64,000 nt of DNA from an uncultured Bacilli bacterium (GTDB lineage Bacteria; Bacillota_I; Bacilli_A; RF39; UBA660): assembly GCA_910584655.1 (NCBI GenBank), contig CAJUBJ010000001.1, forward strand, positions 186,001 to 250,000. Reading direction: 5' to 3'. This document shows, one piece after another, positions 41,242-49,849 of this stretch. The first letter of the stretch is position 1. Each line of letters begins with the position of its first letter. The position numbers were made by a program, and so were the translations under genes. A model generated the notes under the pieces. The model saw nothing but the letters and a program-made list of their open reading frames with translations. It was not told where the DNA came from and ran no database searches.

Positions 41242-42150
41242 GTGGAAACTATTTTAGAGGTTAAAGATGTTAATAAGTATTTTGGATCTAAGCAGGTTTT
41301 AAAAGATGTATCTTTTGGAATTAAAAGGGGAGAAATATTAGGGTTTATTGGTCCAAATGGGGCAGGTAAAACAACTACTATAAAATTGATTTTAGGTTTG
41401 CAATCAATTAGTAGTGGAGATGTATTTATTAATGGATATGATATAAAAAAAGAATTTAGTAAGGCAATAGCTAATGTTGGAGCTATAGTAGAAAGTCCGG
41501 ATTTGTATATGTATCTTACAGGTAGAAAAAATTTAGAACTTATTTCTAATATGTATAAATATGTAACAAAAGAACGTATAGATGAGGTTATAAAGTTAGT
41601 TGGACTTGAAAATAGAATAGATGATAAAGTTTCGAAGTATAGTTTAGGGATGAGACAAAGGCTTGGAATTGCTGCAGCTATAATACATAAGCCGAATGTA
41701 TTGATTCTAGATGAACCAACTAATGGGCTTGATCCAGAAGGAATTAAGGAATTGAGAGACTTAATTAAGTTTTTAGCAAAAAAAGAGAAGATGGGGGTTT
41801 TAATATCTAGCCATAATTTGGCAGAATTAGAGAGTTTTGTTACAGATGTATGTTTGATTCAAAATGGTAGTATTATTTCAATATCATCTATTAAAGAGAT
41901 AAAACATTTAGAAAAAAACGTTTATTCTTTTAAACTAGATAAAACAGAAGGAATTAATGCTGAAATTTTAAATGCTGATGTTACAATTATAGATGATAGG
42001 CATATAAATATATCTCTTAATGAAGAAAAAGTTCCAGATATCGTTTTATATTTAGTAGAAAAAGGCTATAAAATCTATGAAATTAAGGAAAATGAAATGT
42101 CTTTAGAAGAGGCTTTTTTAAGAAAAGTAGGGGGTAATGTAATTGATTAA
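41242..42150 (+). CDS. ABC transporter ATP-binding protein (BcrA-like)
   Basis: A 302-residue ATPase of the bacitracin/lantibiotic-exporter type. Walker A is GPNGAGKTTT (about 38-47), the signature is SLGMRQRLGIAA (about 135), Walker B with D-loop is VLILDEPTNGLDPEG, and the His switch is SSHNL. A C-terminal extension of about 80 residues is usual for this group. The GTG start has AAAGGGAGAG ahead. It overlaps the permease gene by 8 bp. Confidence 0.93.
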   Translation: METILEVKDVNKYFGSKQVLKDVSFGIKRGEILGFIGPNGAGKTTTIKLILGLQSISSGDVFINGYDIKKEFSKAIANVGAIVESPDLYMYLTGRKNLELISNMYKYVTKERIDEVIKLVGLENRIDDKVSKYSLGMRQRLGIAAAIIHKPNVLILDEPTNGLDPEGIKELRDLIKFLAKKEKMGVLISSHNLAELESFVTDVCLIQNGSIISISSIKEIKHLEKNVYSFKLDKTEGINAEILNADVTIIDDRHINISLNEEKVPDIVLYLVEKGYKIYEIKENEMSLEEAFLRKVGGNVID

Positions 42151-43561
42151 TTTAGTTAAAAATGAACTTATAAAAATTTTTTCAAAAAAGGGATTGTATA
42201 TATATGGAATTATTATTATCTTTATTATGGCTTTCAATTTGGTTGTAGAGAAAACTCGAGTTTTTGATAATTCTTTTACGTATTATAATACTTCTGAAGA
42301 GAGATTAAGCAAATATGATTTAAATAATAGTGAAGAACTTGAATGGTATGTTGACGAAAAAAGTGATTTAGAAAAGTTTAAGCTTTTAGAAGATTATGAT
42401 AGTAAATCTCCTGAGTATTACTATATTGAAAAAGAAGTCTTCGCTACTATAAAAAAAATGAATATATATAAGTATATTGAAAAAAATGATGAATTATTTA
42501 ATGAGGCTCAAGAAGAATATAATAATCAAATAAAGCTTTTAGAAGATTATGATTGGCGTTTAAAATTAGAAGAGGATAAAAAAAGCTTAGAAGATGAATT
42601 AGGAGAATTAAAGACTCAGGGGAATGCTGAAAGTTCTGATGATAGAATCTATCAAATTGAATGTGAGCTTGAAGGAATAAGATATCGTTTAAAAAATAAT
42701 GTTGCCCCATCATATACTCATAGTTCGTCAATTGTAGATGATTATATTATTTATTCAGAAATGTATAGAGCCATGAATAAAGATGAGAGTGCCTATAAGA
42801 GCAATAGTGAACTAATAGAAAAAAGAAATACTGAAAAGCGATATTATTTAGCTAAATATAATATAGAGAATGATATTGTTATGTCTAATGATATATCTTT
42901 TCGAGATGACTTTGTTGGGGATGTAACAGGAGCTGTTATGTTATATATTATTGCTATGGTGATAATAGCGGGAGGCATTTTTGCTGAGGAATTTAATAAA
43001 GGAACTATAAAACAACTATTGATAAAACCTTATAGTAGAACTAAGATTTATGTTAGTAAAATATTGGCTATATTTATTGCACTTTTAGCATTTATCTTAT
43101 TTTACAATACAATAGCTTTTGTATTTTATTGGATTTTAGATGGAAATATAAGCACAATATTTGATCCTATAATAGATTATAGTTTTAGAAAAAATGCAAT
43201 AGTAGAATATAATACATTTGGTTATATTTTTATTAGATATTTATCTTCTTTACCTCAACTTATAATCTTAATACTCCTTTGTGTGTTTATTGGTGTAATA
43301 ACTACGAATACAGTTAGTTCTGTTATTTCAGTATTTTGTTTAGACTTTATTAATGCTTTGATTTCGGAGTTTCTATCTGAAAAAATAATAGCATTAATAC
43401 CTATGAATTGTTGGAATTTTGATACTTATTTAGAATTTGGTATATCTGCTTATAATTATAGTTCTTTAGGTAAATCATTATTTATATGTTCTTTAACGAT
43501 TATAATATTATTTATTTTAGGATTAATAATTTTCAAAAGAAAGGATATAAAAAATCAGTAA
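42143..43561 (+). CDS. ABC-2 type permease with large extracytoplasmic loop
   Basis: A 472-residue membrane partner of the ATPase. After the first membrane segment (about 16-35) comes a charged loop of about 220 residues with a coiled-coil stretch (ELFNEAQEEYNNQIKLLED), then five further segments from about 265 to 465, with the FAEEFNKGTIKQLLIKPYSR motif typical of ABC-2 permeases. The TTG start at 42143 has AGGGGG ahead and overlaps the ATPase gene. The substrate is unknown; self-protection or peptide export are typical of relatives. Confidence 0.88.
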   Translation: MINLVKNELIKIFSKKGLYIYGIIIIFIMAFNLVVEKTRVFDNSFTYYNTSEERLSKYDLNNSEELEWYVDEKSDLEKFKLLEDYDSKSPEYYYIEKEVFATIKKMNIYKYIEKNDELFNEAQEEYNNQIKLLEDYDWRLKLEEDKKSLEDELGELKTQGNAESSDDRIYQIECELEGIRYRLKNNVAPSYTHSSSIVDDYIIYSEMYRAMNKDESAYKSNSELIEKRNTEKRYYLAKYNIENDIVMSNDISFRDDFVGDVTGAVMLYIIAMVIIAGGIFAEEFNKGTIKQLLIKPYSRTKIYVSKILAIFIALLAFILFYNTIAFVFYWILDGNISTIFDPIIDYSFRKNAIVEYNTFGYIFIRYLSSLPQLIILILLCVFIGVITTNTVSSVISVFCLDFINALISEFLSEKIIALIPMNCWNFDTYLEFGISAYNYSSLGKSLFICSLTIIILFILGLIIFKRKDIKNQ

Positions 43562-43565
43562 TAAA

Positions 43566-43592
43566 TGAAGGTGAAATAAATTCACCTTTTTT
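43566..43592 (+). terminator. ABC operon terminator
   Basis: AAGGTGAA-ATAAA-TTCACCTT stem followed by a T-run. Confidence 0.85.
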
Positions 43593-43600
43593 TATTGTTA

Positions 43601-43609
43601 TGGTATAAT
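43601..43609 (+). promoter_or_regulatory. Extended -10 promoter
   Basis: TGGTATAAT, 25 nt before the GTG start at 43635. Confidence 0.55.
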
Positions 43610-43634
43610 TATTTAAGAATAGGTGGTTGTTATC

Positions 43635-44885
43635 GTGAGTAAGTTTTTTAATATTGCCAAGAAAAATAAAAAGAATGATAATGTTAATTACAATAGTAAT
43701 GTTAATGTTAGTGGAAATAGAATTCAAGGGTATATAACTCCATCTAATAATCAAGAAATTAATAATTCAAATAATACTTTTGTGTATGGTTCTTATAATA
43801 CAGCGAGTGGTCAGATGGTGAGTCCACCTCAAAATAATATAAATCAAGGAACCAATTATGTTAACAATGTTCAAAATATGAATAATCAGCAAATGATGAA
43901 TCAATCAGCACCTAATTTAACACAGCAAGGTTATTCTAATTATCAAAATATGGTTCAACAAAATAATAGTAGTTCTGGTGTCGCTACTCAAGGTTTAAAT
44001 AGTTATATGCCTTCAAATAATAAAAATGTTATTGCTCCTAATCAAAATAATGAAAAAAAAGAGATTATAGAAGAAAGTGAAGTTTTAGATTTACAATTTG
44101 AAGAAAATAAAGTAGATAATCCTGCATTAGATCCTTTAAATAATGCCAATAATCCTGTACCAGTAAATCCCGTTGCACAAACTAAAGAAGTTTTTGTAGA
44201 GGAAGATTTGCCAAAAGATGTTAAGGCTAATATATTTTCTGTTGTTGGTATGATGTTGGGAATGATTTTAACTCCAGGAAGTACGATTGTTACAAACTCT
44301 AAAAAATATAGAAGTACATTTAAAGCTTTTATGGTTACAGTATGGATAACAATAGTTTCTTTGATATTGAGTATAGGGGTTAGGATTTTAGTCGGATCAT
44401 TTACTAAATCTTACAATACAGTTACTGGATCATCTCATGTTAATTTTAATATAGCTAATATAATGAATTTAGATAATTATCTACCATATATTGCTTTAGC
44501 ATTTTTTATGTCATTTGTTGTAATTTTTGTAGTATCATTTGTTTATTATGCTTCATCTTTTTTAAATAGTAAAGGTGTTCCATTAGGTTCTTATATTATG
44601 GTAAGTAATCTTGGATTGTTACCATTTATTATAGGTGTTATAGGAGTTTCTCCAGCTATAAGTATAATTTCTTCTTATTTAGGAATGTTAGCTTTGATTT
44701 TTAGTTTTTTGTATAGTTTGATAGCTTTTATGACAGGGATGAATGAAATATTAACTTTTAAAAATATAGATAGAAAAATTTTGTATAATGTTCTTAACTT
44801 ATCTTGTATAATATTAGTAGTTATTGTTTTATATGCTTTCTTAACACGTATGAATATTTTGATTTTACCGGAATTTAATTTATAG
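43635..44885 (+). CDS. Yip1-like membrane protein with Asn/Gln-rich N-terminus
   Basis: A 416-residue protein. Residues 1-180 are Asn/Gln/Ser-rich and disordered-looking. The C-terminal half has five hydrophobic segments, starting with a DVKANIFSVVGMMLGMILTPGSTI stretch that resembles the YIP1 family. The GTG at 43635 is chosen, with AGGTGG 8 nt ahead. The N-terminal composition matches that of the protein at 33823. Function unknown. Confidence 0.65.
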   Translation: MSKFFNIAKKNKKNDNVNYNSNVNVSGNRIQGYITPSNNQEINNSNNTFVYGSYNTASGQMVSPPQNNINQGTNYVNNVQNMNNQQMMNQSAPNLTQQGYSNYQNMVQQNNSSSGVATQGLNSYMPSNNKNVIAPNQNNEKKEIIEESEVLDLQFEENKVDNPALDPLNNANNPVPVNPVAQTKEVFVEEDLPKDVKANIFSVVGMMLGMILTPGSTIVTNSKKYRSTFKAFMVTVWITIVSLILSIGVRILVGSFTKSYNTVTGSSHVNFNIANIMNLDNYLPYIALAFFMSFVVIFVVSFVYYASSFLNSKGVPLGSYIMVSNLGLLPFIIGVIGVSPAISIISSYLGMLALIFSFLYSLIAFMTGMNEILTFKNIDRKILYNVLNLSCIILVVIVLYAFLTRMNILILPEFNL

Positions 44886-44912
44886 AATTAACTTTTAGTT
44901 AATTCTTTTTTT
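44884..44912 (+). terminator. Terminator
   Basis: GAATTAAC-TTTTA-GTTAATTC perfect stem followed by a T-run. Confidence 0.9.
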
Positions 44913-44921
44913 ATTAAAGAC

Positions 44922-44949
44922 AACAAAAAAACTACTCAAAAGAGTAGTT
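44922..44949 (-). terminator. tRNA-Ile/Glu operon terminator
   Basis: On the minus strand AACTACTC-TTTT-GAGTAGTT followed by a T-run, 12 nt after the tRNA-Glu 3' end. Confidence 0.9.
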
Positions 44950-44960
44950 GATTTTTAAAT

Positions 44961-45036
44961 TGGTGACCCGTACGGGATTTGAACCCATGCATGTATGCGT
45001 GAAAGGCATATGTGTTAACCGCTTCACCAACGGGCC
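44961..45036 (-). tRNA. tRNA-Glu (UUC)
   Basis: A 76-nt cloverleaf on the minus strand: acceptor GGCCCGT/ACGGGTC, anticodon loop CTTTCAC giving UUC, TTCAAAT T-loop and encoded CCA. It is the second gene of the minus-strand tRNA operon. Confidence 0.95.
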
Positions 45037-45046
45037 ATAAACTAAA

Positions 45047-45123
<77 letters not shown>

Positions 45124-45206
45124 ATTTGCTTTAAGCCTTTTTTATTTTAACTTATTTTTGTCATTATTGCAAGTGTTTTTTTTCTTTTTTTCTTGCTGAC
45201 TAGTTA

Positions 45207-45235
45207 AGTATATCAAGTGTTTTAAAAAAATGCAA
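45207..45235 (-). promoter_or_regulatory. tRNA-Ile/Glu promoter
   Basis: On the minus strand TTGCAT (45230-45235) and TATACT (45207-45212) with 17 nt spacing and an extended TGA before the -10. Confidence 0.7.
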
Positions 45236-45288
45236 CAAAAAAATGAAAAAAAATGAAAAAAAATATTATTTGTTTAAAATAACCTATA

Positions 45289-45297
45289 TGATATACT
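45289..45297 (+). promoter_or_regulatory. Extended -10 promoter for vanY-like gene
   Basis: TGATATACT, 18 nt upstream of the ATG at 45316. Confidence 0.5.
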
Positions 45298-45315
45298 TTA
45301 GATGTAGGTGATTTA

Positions 45316-45870
45316 ATGATTTTATTAGTAAATAAAGAAAATATTTTTAACGAAAATATGTTAAAGGATTTTCAGATGATAGAATATGAAAATTATGATG
45401 AACAAACTAAATATATTGAAAGTGAGACATTTAGACACTTTGAAATGTTAAGAGCACATCTTAGTATTGAAGATATAATAATTGATATTGATGGAGCTTA
45501 TAGAAGTTTAGAGACTCAAGAAAACTTGTTTTTAAGTTTTATGAAGAAATATGGTATTGATTATGCTGAGCAGATTGTAGCGATGCCTGGAACTAGTGAG
45601 CATCATACTGGGCAAGCTATTGACATTGTAATTAATAAAAATGGCAAATGGATTATAGAAAATGATGACCTTTTAAAAGAAACTGAAGTTTTTGATCGCA
45701 TTCATAAAAGTTTAAAGTATTTTGGATTTATTTTAAGATATCCTAAAGGAAAAGAAGATATTACAGGTTATCCATATGAACCTTGGCACATTAGATATAT
45801 TGGTAAAACTGATGCTATGAAAATTGGAGATTTAACTTTAGAGGAATATGTAAATAATAAAAAAAGATAA
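45316..45870 (+). CDS. VanY-type D-Ala-D-Ala carboxypeptidase (LAS family, M15)
   Basis: A 184-residue zinc peptidase domain acting on peptidoglycan stem peptides. The zinc/active-site motifs are SGYRS-like GAYRSLETQ (about 58-66), SEHHTGQAIDIVI (about 94-106; His and Asp ligands) and EPWHIRYIG (about 155). No signal peptide is evident at the chosen start (GGTGAT, 3 nt ahead), so export is unclear; a cytosolic or non-classical location cannot be excluded. Confidence 0.88.
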   Translation: MILLVNKENIFNENMLKDFQMIEYENYDEQTKYIESETFRHFEMLRAHLSIEDIIIDIDGAYRSLETQENLFLSFMKKYGIDYAEQIVAMPGTSEHHTGQAIDIVINKNGKWIIENDDLLKETEVFDRIHKSLKYFGFILRYPKGKEDITGYPYEPWHIRYIGKTDAMKIGDLTLEEYVNNKKR

Positions 45871-45899
45871 ATTGTATAGGCATATGCAATTTTTTTATA
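45868..45899 (+). terminator. vanY-like terminator
   Basis: AAATTGTATA-GGCA-TATGCAATTT stem with one G-T pair, followed by a T-run. Confidence 0.8.
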
Positions 45900-45938
45900 T
45901 GTAATTAATTCATAGAATACTAATGGGAGGAGATATTT

Positions 45939-46697
45939 ATGGCTTATCAGAGAGCTTATTTTCCTATGAAAGTAATAAATATTAGCCAAGGATATGGTAA
46001 TACATCAGGTTCTCATAAACTTTCTTATGCAATAGATTTGTCTGGTAAAGATAGTGGAGCTGATGAAATATATGCTCCTTTTGATTGTAAAATAACTAAG
46101 CTCTATCAACCAATAGATACAAAAAGACATGCTAATACGGTTTGGTTGACTAGTACTAAAAAAGTATTAAGTCCTAATGGATATTATGGTTATTTAACTA
46201 TGAGTATTACTCATCCTTCAGAAATTAGTGACATGAAATTAGGAAAAGTTTATAAGCAAGGAGAATTAGTTTGCCATGAAGGTAAAACTGGAAATGCTAG
46301 TGGTAATCATATTCATTTAGAATTAAGTAAAGGAACAATTGCTGGATGGAGTGAAAAAAGGAGTGGGGTATATTCTGAATATGTAATATTAAATAAAGTA
46401 AAACCAGAAGAATATTTATTTGTAAAAGAAGATTCTATTATCGAGAATACAATTTATAAAGGATATAAATATCGTTTAATTAAAGAGTCAGATATTACAT
46501 ATAAAGTTGAAGACATACCAAGTGAGCCTTTAAATGTTCACTCTAGTCCTAATTATAATAGAAGTACGATTATAAATAATAAAGGGTTGAAAAATGGGGA
46601 TGAAGTTATTAGGTTTTATATTCGTGATGGATTAGCATATATTTATCATTATGAAGTAATGGGATATGTTTCTAATAAGTATTTGAAGAAGAAATAA
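45939..46697 (+). CDS. M23-type peptidase with C-terminal SH3-like domain
   Basis: A 252-residue protein. The first 150 residues match the LytM/M23 fold: SHKLSYAIDLSGKDSG (His, Asp), YAPFDCKITKLY, VCHEGKTGNASGNHIHLEL (HxH). The C-terminal part (about 195-252) looks like an SH3b domain (PLNVHSSPNYNRST, GLKNGDEVIRFY). It may cut or bind cell-wall peptide crosslinks. No obvious signal peptide is present. GGGAGGAGATATTT precedes the ATG. Confidence 0.82.
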   Translation: MAYQRAYFPMKVINISQGYGNTSGSHKLSYAIDLSGKDSGADEIYAPFDCKITKLYQPIDTKRHANTVWLTSTKKVLSPNGYYGYLTMSITHPSEISDMKLGKVYKQGELVCHEGKTGNASGNHIHLELSKGTIAGWSEKRSGVYSEYVILNKVKPEEYLFVKEDSIIENTIYKGYKYRLIKESDITYKVEDIPSEPLNVHSSPNYNRSTIINNKGLKNGDEVIRFYIRDGLAYIYHYEVMGYVSNKYLKKK

Positions 46698-46741
46698 AGC
46701 ATTTGAAAAATGATATTGTAGGTATTTTTTGTATATAAAAT

Positions 46742-46774
46742 AAAAAAACTTGAAAAGTAATTTTCAAGTTTTGT
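46742..46774 (-). terminator. Terminator for tRNA-Lys, possibly bidirectional
   Basis: AACTTGAAAA-GTAA-TTTTCAAGTT stem with A-run on one side and T-run on the other, between the M23 gene and the minus-strand tRNA. Confidence 0.8.
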
Positions 46775-46782
46775 TCATAAAA

Positions 46783-46858
46783 TGGTGTCCCCTTAGGGAT
46801 TCGAACCCTAGACCCACTGATTAAGAGTCAGTTGCTCTACCAACTGAGCTAAGGAGAC
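46783..46858 (-). tRNA. tRNA-Lys (CUU)
   Basis: A 76-nt cloverleaf on the minus strand: acceptor GTCTCCT/AGGGGAC, anticodon stem ACTGA/TCAGT with loop CTCTTAA giving CUU, TTCGAAT T-loop and encoded CCA. A TATAAT on the minus strand (46879-46884) is a plausible -10. Confidence 0.95.
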
Positions 46859-46912
46859 ATTTCTTCTGTACGTATTAAATTATACAACATAATTTTAGTA
46901 AAATCTAGATAT

Positions 46913-46924
46913 AAATTACAATTT
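46913..46924. repeat. Isolated boundary palindrome, copy L
   Basis: AAATTACAATTT within ATATAAATT-AC-AATTTATAT, 9-bp perfect arms, 13 kb from the array and about 55 bp from the tRNA-Lys gene. It lies upstream of the small gene at 46991. Confidence 0.6.
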
Positions 46925-46990
46925 ATATAAAAAAATAAAAAATAGAAGATTAATAAAATTTGTGATAAAATATATTTGGGAGTGAAAAGT

Positions 46991-47290
46991 ATGTATAATA
47001 AGCTATCAAAAGAAGAAAAAAAGATAATTAAAAATAAATATGCTGCTACAAAAAAGGGTAAGGATTTAACCGATAATTTAAATCGTTTATTTATTGAAGG
47101 ATTATTAAGTATAGGCTCTAGTATTGTGATTGTAGTTTTTATATTTATTTATAAATTGGCTTGGTGGTATTGGTTTTTTGCTGGTTTAACTTTACTTTGT
47201 GGAGTGATATTTTTGATAGGACAATATTCTATTAGAATGAAAGAGTATAATAAATTTTTAGTACATGATAATAAAAAAAGAAAAAAATAA
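46991..47290 (+). CDS. Small two-segment membrane protein
   Basis: A 99-residue protein with a charged N-terminus (30 residues) and two hydrophobic segments at about 33-55 and 58-80, ending in a Lys-rich tail. GGGAGTGA precedes the ATG at 46991. The family is not recognised. It is the only gene between the isolated palindrome and tRNA-Ser. Confidence 0.6.
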   Translation: MYNKLSKEEKKIIKNKYAATKKGKDLTDNLNRLFIEGLLSIGSSIVIVVFIFIYKLAWWYWFFAGLTLLCGVIFLIGQYSIRMKEYNKFLVHDNKKRKK

Positions 47291-47291
47291 G

Positions 47292-47320
47292 TTGACTAAA
47301 GTGTAATAATTAGATATAAT
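47292..47320 (+). promoter_or_regulatory. tRNA-Ser promoter
   Basis: TTGACT (47292-47297) and TATAAT (47315-47320) with 17 nt spacing, 20 nt before the tRNA. Confidence 0.8.
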
Positions 47321-47340
47321 TTATTTGTTACCTTGGTTGT

Positions 47341-47431
47341 GGAGCAGTACTCAAGAGGCTGAAGAGGCGCCCCTGCTAAGGGTGTAGGTCGGGTAACTGG
47401 CGCGAGAGTTCAAATCTCTCCTGCTCCGCCA
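47341..47431 (+). tRNA. tRNA-Ser (GCU)
   Basis: A 91-nt class II tRNA: acceptor GGAGCAG/CTGCTCC, anticodon GCU in CTGCTAA, long variable arm (GTCGGGTAACTGGCGC region), TTCAAAT T-loop and encoded CCA. Confidence 0.95.
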
Positions 47432-47441
47432 TATAAAAATT

Positions 47442-47466
47442 AACTAGGTTTTCCTAGTTTTTTTGT
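47442..47466 (+). terminator. tRNA-Ser terminator
   Basis: AACTAGG-TTTT-CCTAGTT stem followed by seven T residues. The rest of the gap up to 47613 is AT-rich with a possible TAAAAT -10 near 47583 for pflB. Confidence 0.9.
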
Positions 47467-47613
47467 TGTTAAAATTTAAATGAAGATATAAATAAAATTA
47501 ATGGAAATATAATAAATATATATATTAATGTTAAATAATGTAAAAATGTAATTTTATGATAAAAATAATATTCTTTTTATGGTAAAATCATTAATGTTGG
47601 GAGGAATTTAATA

Positions 47614-49848
47614 ATGAAAGAAGAATGGAAAAATTTTAAAGAAGGAGCTTGGGTTAATGAAATTAATGTAAGCGATTTTATTAAGAATAACTATGTTCCT
47701 TATACAGGTGGAGAAGAATTTTTAGCTGGTCCAACTGATAAAACAAAAAGAGTTTTAAAAATATATGAAGATGTATGTAAAGAGGAAGTAAAAAAACATG
47801 TAATCGATATAGATGTTGATACTCCTGCTGGGATTAATGTATTTAAACCAGGATATATATCTGAAGATGATGATGTAATTGTTGGTTTACAGACTGATCA
47901 ATTATGTAAGAGAAGCATTGTTCCTAAAGGTGGACTTAAAATGGTTTATCAAGAACTTGATGCTTATGGATATAAAATGAATCCAGAATTAGATAAGTTT
48001 TGTAAAACTAATTTAGTTAAAACACATAATGATGGTGTTTTTGATGCGTATACCAAAGAAATTAGAACAGCAAGACATGTTAAGCTTTTAACTGGGCTTC
48101 CAGATGCTTATGGTCGTGGTAGAATTATAGGAGACTATAGAAGAATAGCTTTATATGGTATTGATAGATTAATGGAAGATAAATTCAACGATTGGGATAA
48201 TATGAAAATTGATGTAATGGATCAAGATACAATTCGTTTACGTGAAGAAATTTCAATGCAATATAGGGCGTTAAAAGAAATAAAAGAAATGGCTGCTACT
48301 TATGGATTTGATATTTCAAAACCAGCAAAAAATGCTAAAGAAGCTGTTCAATGGACTTATTTTGGTTATTTAGCAGCAATAAAAGAAAATAATGGAGCAG
48401 CAATGTCTTTAGGAAGAGTGGATGCTTTCTTTGATATTTATTTTGAAAGAGATATAGAAGCTGGTATTATAACTGAAGAAGAAGCTCAAGAGATAATTGA
48501 CCAATTTGTAATTAAATTAAGAGCAGCAAGACATTTAAGAACTCCAGATTATGACGAATTATTCTCAGGAGACCCAACATGGGTTACTTGTTCTTTAGGT
48601 GGTATGACAACTGAGGGTAAAACTATGGTTAATAAAACATCTTTCCGTATTGTTCATACTTTAGAAAATTTAGAAAGTGCTCCAGAACCAAATATGACAA
48701 TTTTATGGGCTCAAGAATTACCAGAACCATGGAAGAAATATTGTGCAAGAGTAAGTATTGCAACTGATTCTATTCAATATGAAAATGATGATTTAATGCG
48801 TCCTTCAATGGGGGATGATTATGCTATAGCTTGTTGCGTGTCTTCAATGAGAGTTGGTAAAGATATGCAATTCTTTGGAGCACGTTGCAATTTAGCGAAA
48901 GCATTACTTTATTCAATAAATGGTGGAGTTGATGAAATGAAACGTCAACTAGTAATTCCAGGATTTGAAAAAATGGATGACGAAGTATTAGATTATGAAA
49001 AAGTTAAATCTACATATTTTAAAATGATTAAGGAAGTTGCTCGTATTTATAGTGATGCTATGAATATTATTCATTATATGCATGATAGATATGCTTATGA
49101 AGCAGGGCAAATGGCTTTACATGATACAAATGTAAATAGATTAATGGCTTATGGTGTTGCAGGTTTCTCTGTAGCTGTAGATTCTTTGTCAGCTATCAAA
49201 TATGCTAAGGTTAAGCCTATTAGAGATGAAGAAGGTATTACTGTAGATTTTGAAATAGAGGGAGATTATCCTAAGTTTGGTAATGATGATGACAGAGTTG
49301 ATGAAATTGGTAAAGAATTACTTGAATATGTATATTCTGAATTAGCTTCTCATCCTTGCTATAGAAATGCTCATCCAACATTATCAGTATTAACAATTAC
49401 ATCTAATGTTGTATATGGCTCTAATACTGGTGCTACTCCAGACGGAAGAAAAGCTGGTGTTGCTTTTGCACCTGGTGCTAATCCTATGCATGGTAGAGAT
49501 GTTAATGGAGCTATTGCTTCACTTAATTCTGTTGCTAAGCTTGATTGGGAAAATTGTTGTCGTGATGGTATATCAAATACATTCTCAATTGTTCCTAGTT
49601 CATTAGGAATAAATGATGATGAAAGAGAGAATAATTTAGTTCAATTGATGGATGGTTATTTTGCTCAAGGAGCACATCATTTAAATGTTAATGTTTTAAA
49701 TAGAGAAATGTTAATTGATGCAATGGAAAATCCTGATAAATATCCATTACTTACTATAAGAGTTTCTGGATATGCTGTTAGATTTAATAAACTAACTAGA
49801 AAACAACAAGAAGAAGTTATTTCTAGAACATTCCACGAGAAAATGTAG
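47614..49848 (+). CDS. pflB: Formate C-acetyltransferase (pyruvate formate-lyase)
   Basis: Glycyl-radical enzyme that cleaves pyruvate plus CoA to acetyl-CoA and formate, central to anaerobic fermentation. The 744-residue protein has the catalytic Cys407-Cys408 pair in IACCVSSM (where the common sequence is CCVSPM, so Pro is Ser) and the glycyl-radical motif IRVSGYAVRF near the C-terminus, with Gly719 as the radical site. GGGAGG precedes the start. The activase gene follows 1 nt after the stop. Confidence 0.98.
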   Translation: MKEEWKNFKEGAWVNEINVSDFIKNNYVPYTGGEEFLAGPTDKTKRVLKIYEDVCKEEVKKHVIDIDVDTPAGINVFKPGYISEDDDVIVGLQTDQLCKRSIVPKGGLKMVYQELDAYGYKMNPELDKFCKTNLVKTHNDGVFDAYTKEIRTARHVKLLTGLPDAYGRGRIIGDYRRIALYGIDRLMEDKFNDWDNMKIDVMDQDTIRLREEISMQYRALKEIKEMAATYGFDISKPAKNAKEAVQWTYFGYLAAIKENNGAAMSLGRVDAFFDIYFERDIEAGIITEEEAQEIIDQFVIKLRAARHLRTPDYDELFSGDPTWVTCSLGGMTTEGKTMVNKTSFRIVHTLENLESAPEPNMTILWAQELPEPWKKYCARVSIATDSIQYENDDLMRPSMGDDYAIACCVSSMRVGKDMQFFGARCNLAKALLYSINGGVDEMKRQLVIPGFEKMDDEVLDYEKVKSTYFKMIKEVARIYSDAMNIIHYMHDRYAYEAGQMALHDTNVNRLMAYGVAGFSVAVDSLSAIKYAKVKPIRDEEGITVDFEIEGDYPKFGNDDDRVDEIGKELLEYVYSELASHPCYRNAHPTLSVLTITSNVVYGSNTGATPDGRKAGVAFAPGANPMHGRDVNGAIASLNSVAKLDWENCCRDGISNTFSIVPSSLGINDDERENNLVQLMDGYFAQGAHHLNVNVLNREMLIDAMENPDKYPLLTIRVSGYAVRFNKLTRKQQEEVISRTFHEKM

Positions 49849-49849
49849 T

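Noticed and set aside
45868..45899. Further copy of the array palindrome at AGATAAATTGTA
   Set aside because: Only the left arm matches; the sequence is fully explained as the stem of a terminator.
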